Under the pieces are notes generated by a model. The model searched no databases and was not told the DNA's origin. It saw nothing but the letters and a program-made list of their open reading frames with translations. The position numbers were made by a program, and so were the translations under genes. This document shows, piece after piece, positions 62,682-64,000 of a DNA stretch of 64,000 nt. The DNA lies in the NCBI GenBank assembly GCA_018417955.1, contig JACTVC010000017.1:868001-932000 (forward strand), written 5' to 3'. The number at the start of each line of letters is the position of its first letter. The first letter of the stretch is position 1. The stretch is from Laccaria trichodermophora (lineage: Eukaryota > Basidiomycota > Agaricomycetes > Agaricales > Hydnangiaceae).

Positions 62682-64000
62682 TTGGCGCTAACATCAGCAA
62701 TAGGAAGAGAAACATACTGGTACTCCCATGCGGCAGCAGCCAGCTCGTTACGCACCGCATTCGCTTCATGATCACCACCACAACGAAGACTAATGCCCGC
62801 TCATGCACATAAGTCAGAAATCCGCAGAGTCGCCCTTTAAAGCACGCGCGGAGCGACTCGGCAAGACCAGAGTCCCTACAGCGCGGCGCTTAGTCCTTGG
62901 CGACCCACCCGAGGAAAGGGCCCATATCCAAGATCTAGAGTGGAATATCGGTTCATGTTCATGTTGAAAATTGAGAGGAGAGGGAACTGTGCGTCACGTC
63001 GGTCACATCACATTCCGTGCAATAAGCCAAATTAGCGATTAATTACTTGAAGATCCAGAGAGAGTTGGCACGTTGATTCAAAGGAGGGGATACATATACA
63101 TTCGTAACTAACTCGTCATGATCATGCATTGAGATATCTTTACATTGTGAAATTGAAATTGATGGCACATTCCTACCCAGCCTACCGCTTCCTGTCATTA
63201 AAGCTCTTTAACAGGATGTAGGTGGGTTTGGGCTCGCGCGCGGTTGAAGGCACGAGAACGTATCCTGGGATTGAGGGATGGTGTATTTTGCCGTGATTAT
63301 AGCCATCGGTCACATTGACCCACGTGTCTTCCCTATATTGCCAGATCATGAACGTCGTTGAGGCTTCAAAACCCCCCCCTTGATCAGGAGTGCTATGCTC
63401 AAATACATCACCGTATGTGAATTTTTGGTCTTCCAGCGCACTCGTCGGTGGAGCTTCAAAGCTATGCAACGAATATGTCGCAACAAACCGAAAGAACCCA
63501 TGAACGTGACTGTTGTTGTTTCCGATTGTGCGCACTTGGTCGGTTACAACCTTGATCTCCACAGTCACAGGGGGAGCTGACGAGCTTGGAGGAGCGGCTG
63601 CGGGTGCAATCGGGGCAGCTGGAACTAATGAGGACGCTGCCTTGAATCTTCAATCGGCTGAATTAGATGGTGAGTCCCACTCGTAGGAAGAGAAAAACAT
63701 GCCGGCGAAGTCTTGCTTGTGAATCCCCTTGTTGTTGTTGCTTTATGGGCTTTGGTTGTGTTCTGTTGGCATGGTTTGCCAGCAAGTTCATAACAGCCGA
63801 TGCTTTTTTACTGATTCGAAAAAAATGACGTTCAGGTCTCATGCTTCTTCTACAGGATTTTACATACCGGGAAGGTGCTGGTGCTTGGCTGGGTGGATAT
63901 GAAGTAGAGATTGGCGTGTGGGAAGCCACTCTGCGAGATAGCGGTGCCGGTGTCGAGGTCGATGCGTATCCTGCAGGAATCCCCGATTGGTCCAGTCTAA
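61590..64000 (-). repeat. Right arm of the long inverted repeat
   Basis: Reverse complement of 19666-22076 with no difference found in the stretches compared. It is cut by the window end, so its full length is at least 2411 bp. The arms are separated by 39.5 kb. Confidence 0.93.
63182..64000 (-). CDS. Partial second copy of the Trp-rich-domain gene
   Basis: Contains the last exons of the gene that ends at 20484 on the + strand, identical in sequence: the Pro-rich exon (PISTSYPPSQAPAPS), the long intron and the C-terminal domain (TWVNVTDGYNHGKIHHPSI). The 5' exons would lie beyond 64000. Whether this copy is whole cannot be seen. Confidence 0.6.

Overview
The window looks like nuclear DNA of an Agaricomycete-type basidiomycete. 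Genes are split by many short introns (mostly 45-65 bp, GT..AG). Several families are ones I know as expanded in Agaricomycetes: basidiomycete F-box proteins, JmjC-like and TET/JBP-like 2-oxoglutarate oxygenases, MYND-finger proteins, zincin-type peptidases and CACTA/Tnp2 transposons. There are no operons, and no rRNA, tRNA or CRISPR array was recognised. Exon models were built by hand from splice signals and reading frame; no database search was run.

Layout: 0.1-3.2 kb MYND-finger pseudogene (-). 3.8-5.4 kb two intact genes, a PY-motif single-pass membrane protein (-) and mitochondrial ribosomal protein uS19m (+). 5.4-9.6 kb unassigned, with an AT-rich block. 9.6-14 kb graveyard: Polo-like kinase pseudogene, a four-TM protein gene, a VEEP-repeat fragment, a zincin pseudogene and a Tnp2 relic. 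14.1-16.9 kb intact 908-aa protein of unknown function (-). 17.3-17.8 kb foldback element. 18.7-22.4 kb a multi-exon gene plus a BTB pseudogene, lying in the left arm of a long inverted repeat. 23.1-29 kb F-box gene, WD40-TM gene 1 and a Ser/Pro/Gln-repeat gene. 29.4-32 kb acidic protein gene. 32.6-33.1 kb beta-COP pseudogene. 34.6-38.2 kb second F-box gene, a WD40-TM tail relic and an intact 291-aa hypothetical. 39-43.4 kb JmjC-like gene. 43.6-45 kb PRP43 helicase pseudogene. 45.1-53 kb WD40-TM gene 2 (+), TET/JBP-like gene (+) and WD40-TM gene 3 (-). 53-57 kb mostly noncoding, rich in palindromic tetranucleotides. 57.2-61.2 kb apparently complete Tnp2 (CACTA) transposase. 61.4-64 kb right arm of the inverted repeat.

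Three things stand out. First, a family of membrane-tethered beta-propeller proteins: three divergent copies and a relic, with conserved propellers but very different membrane/stalk/tail ends. Second, two predicted 2-oxoglutarate/Fe(II) oxygenases flank one of these copies. Third, several intron-containing, decayed fragments of housekeeping genes (Polo kinase, PRP43, beta-COP) lie in a transposon-rich setting, and a 2.4-kb inverted repeat about 39.5 kb apart switches abruptly from identical to about 85% identical sequence.
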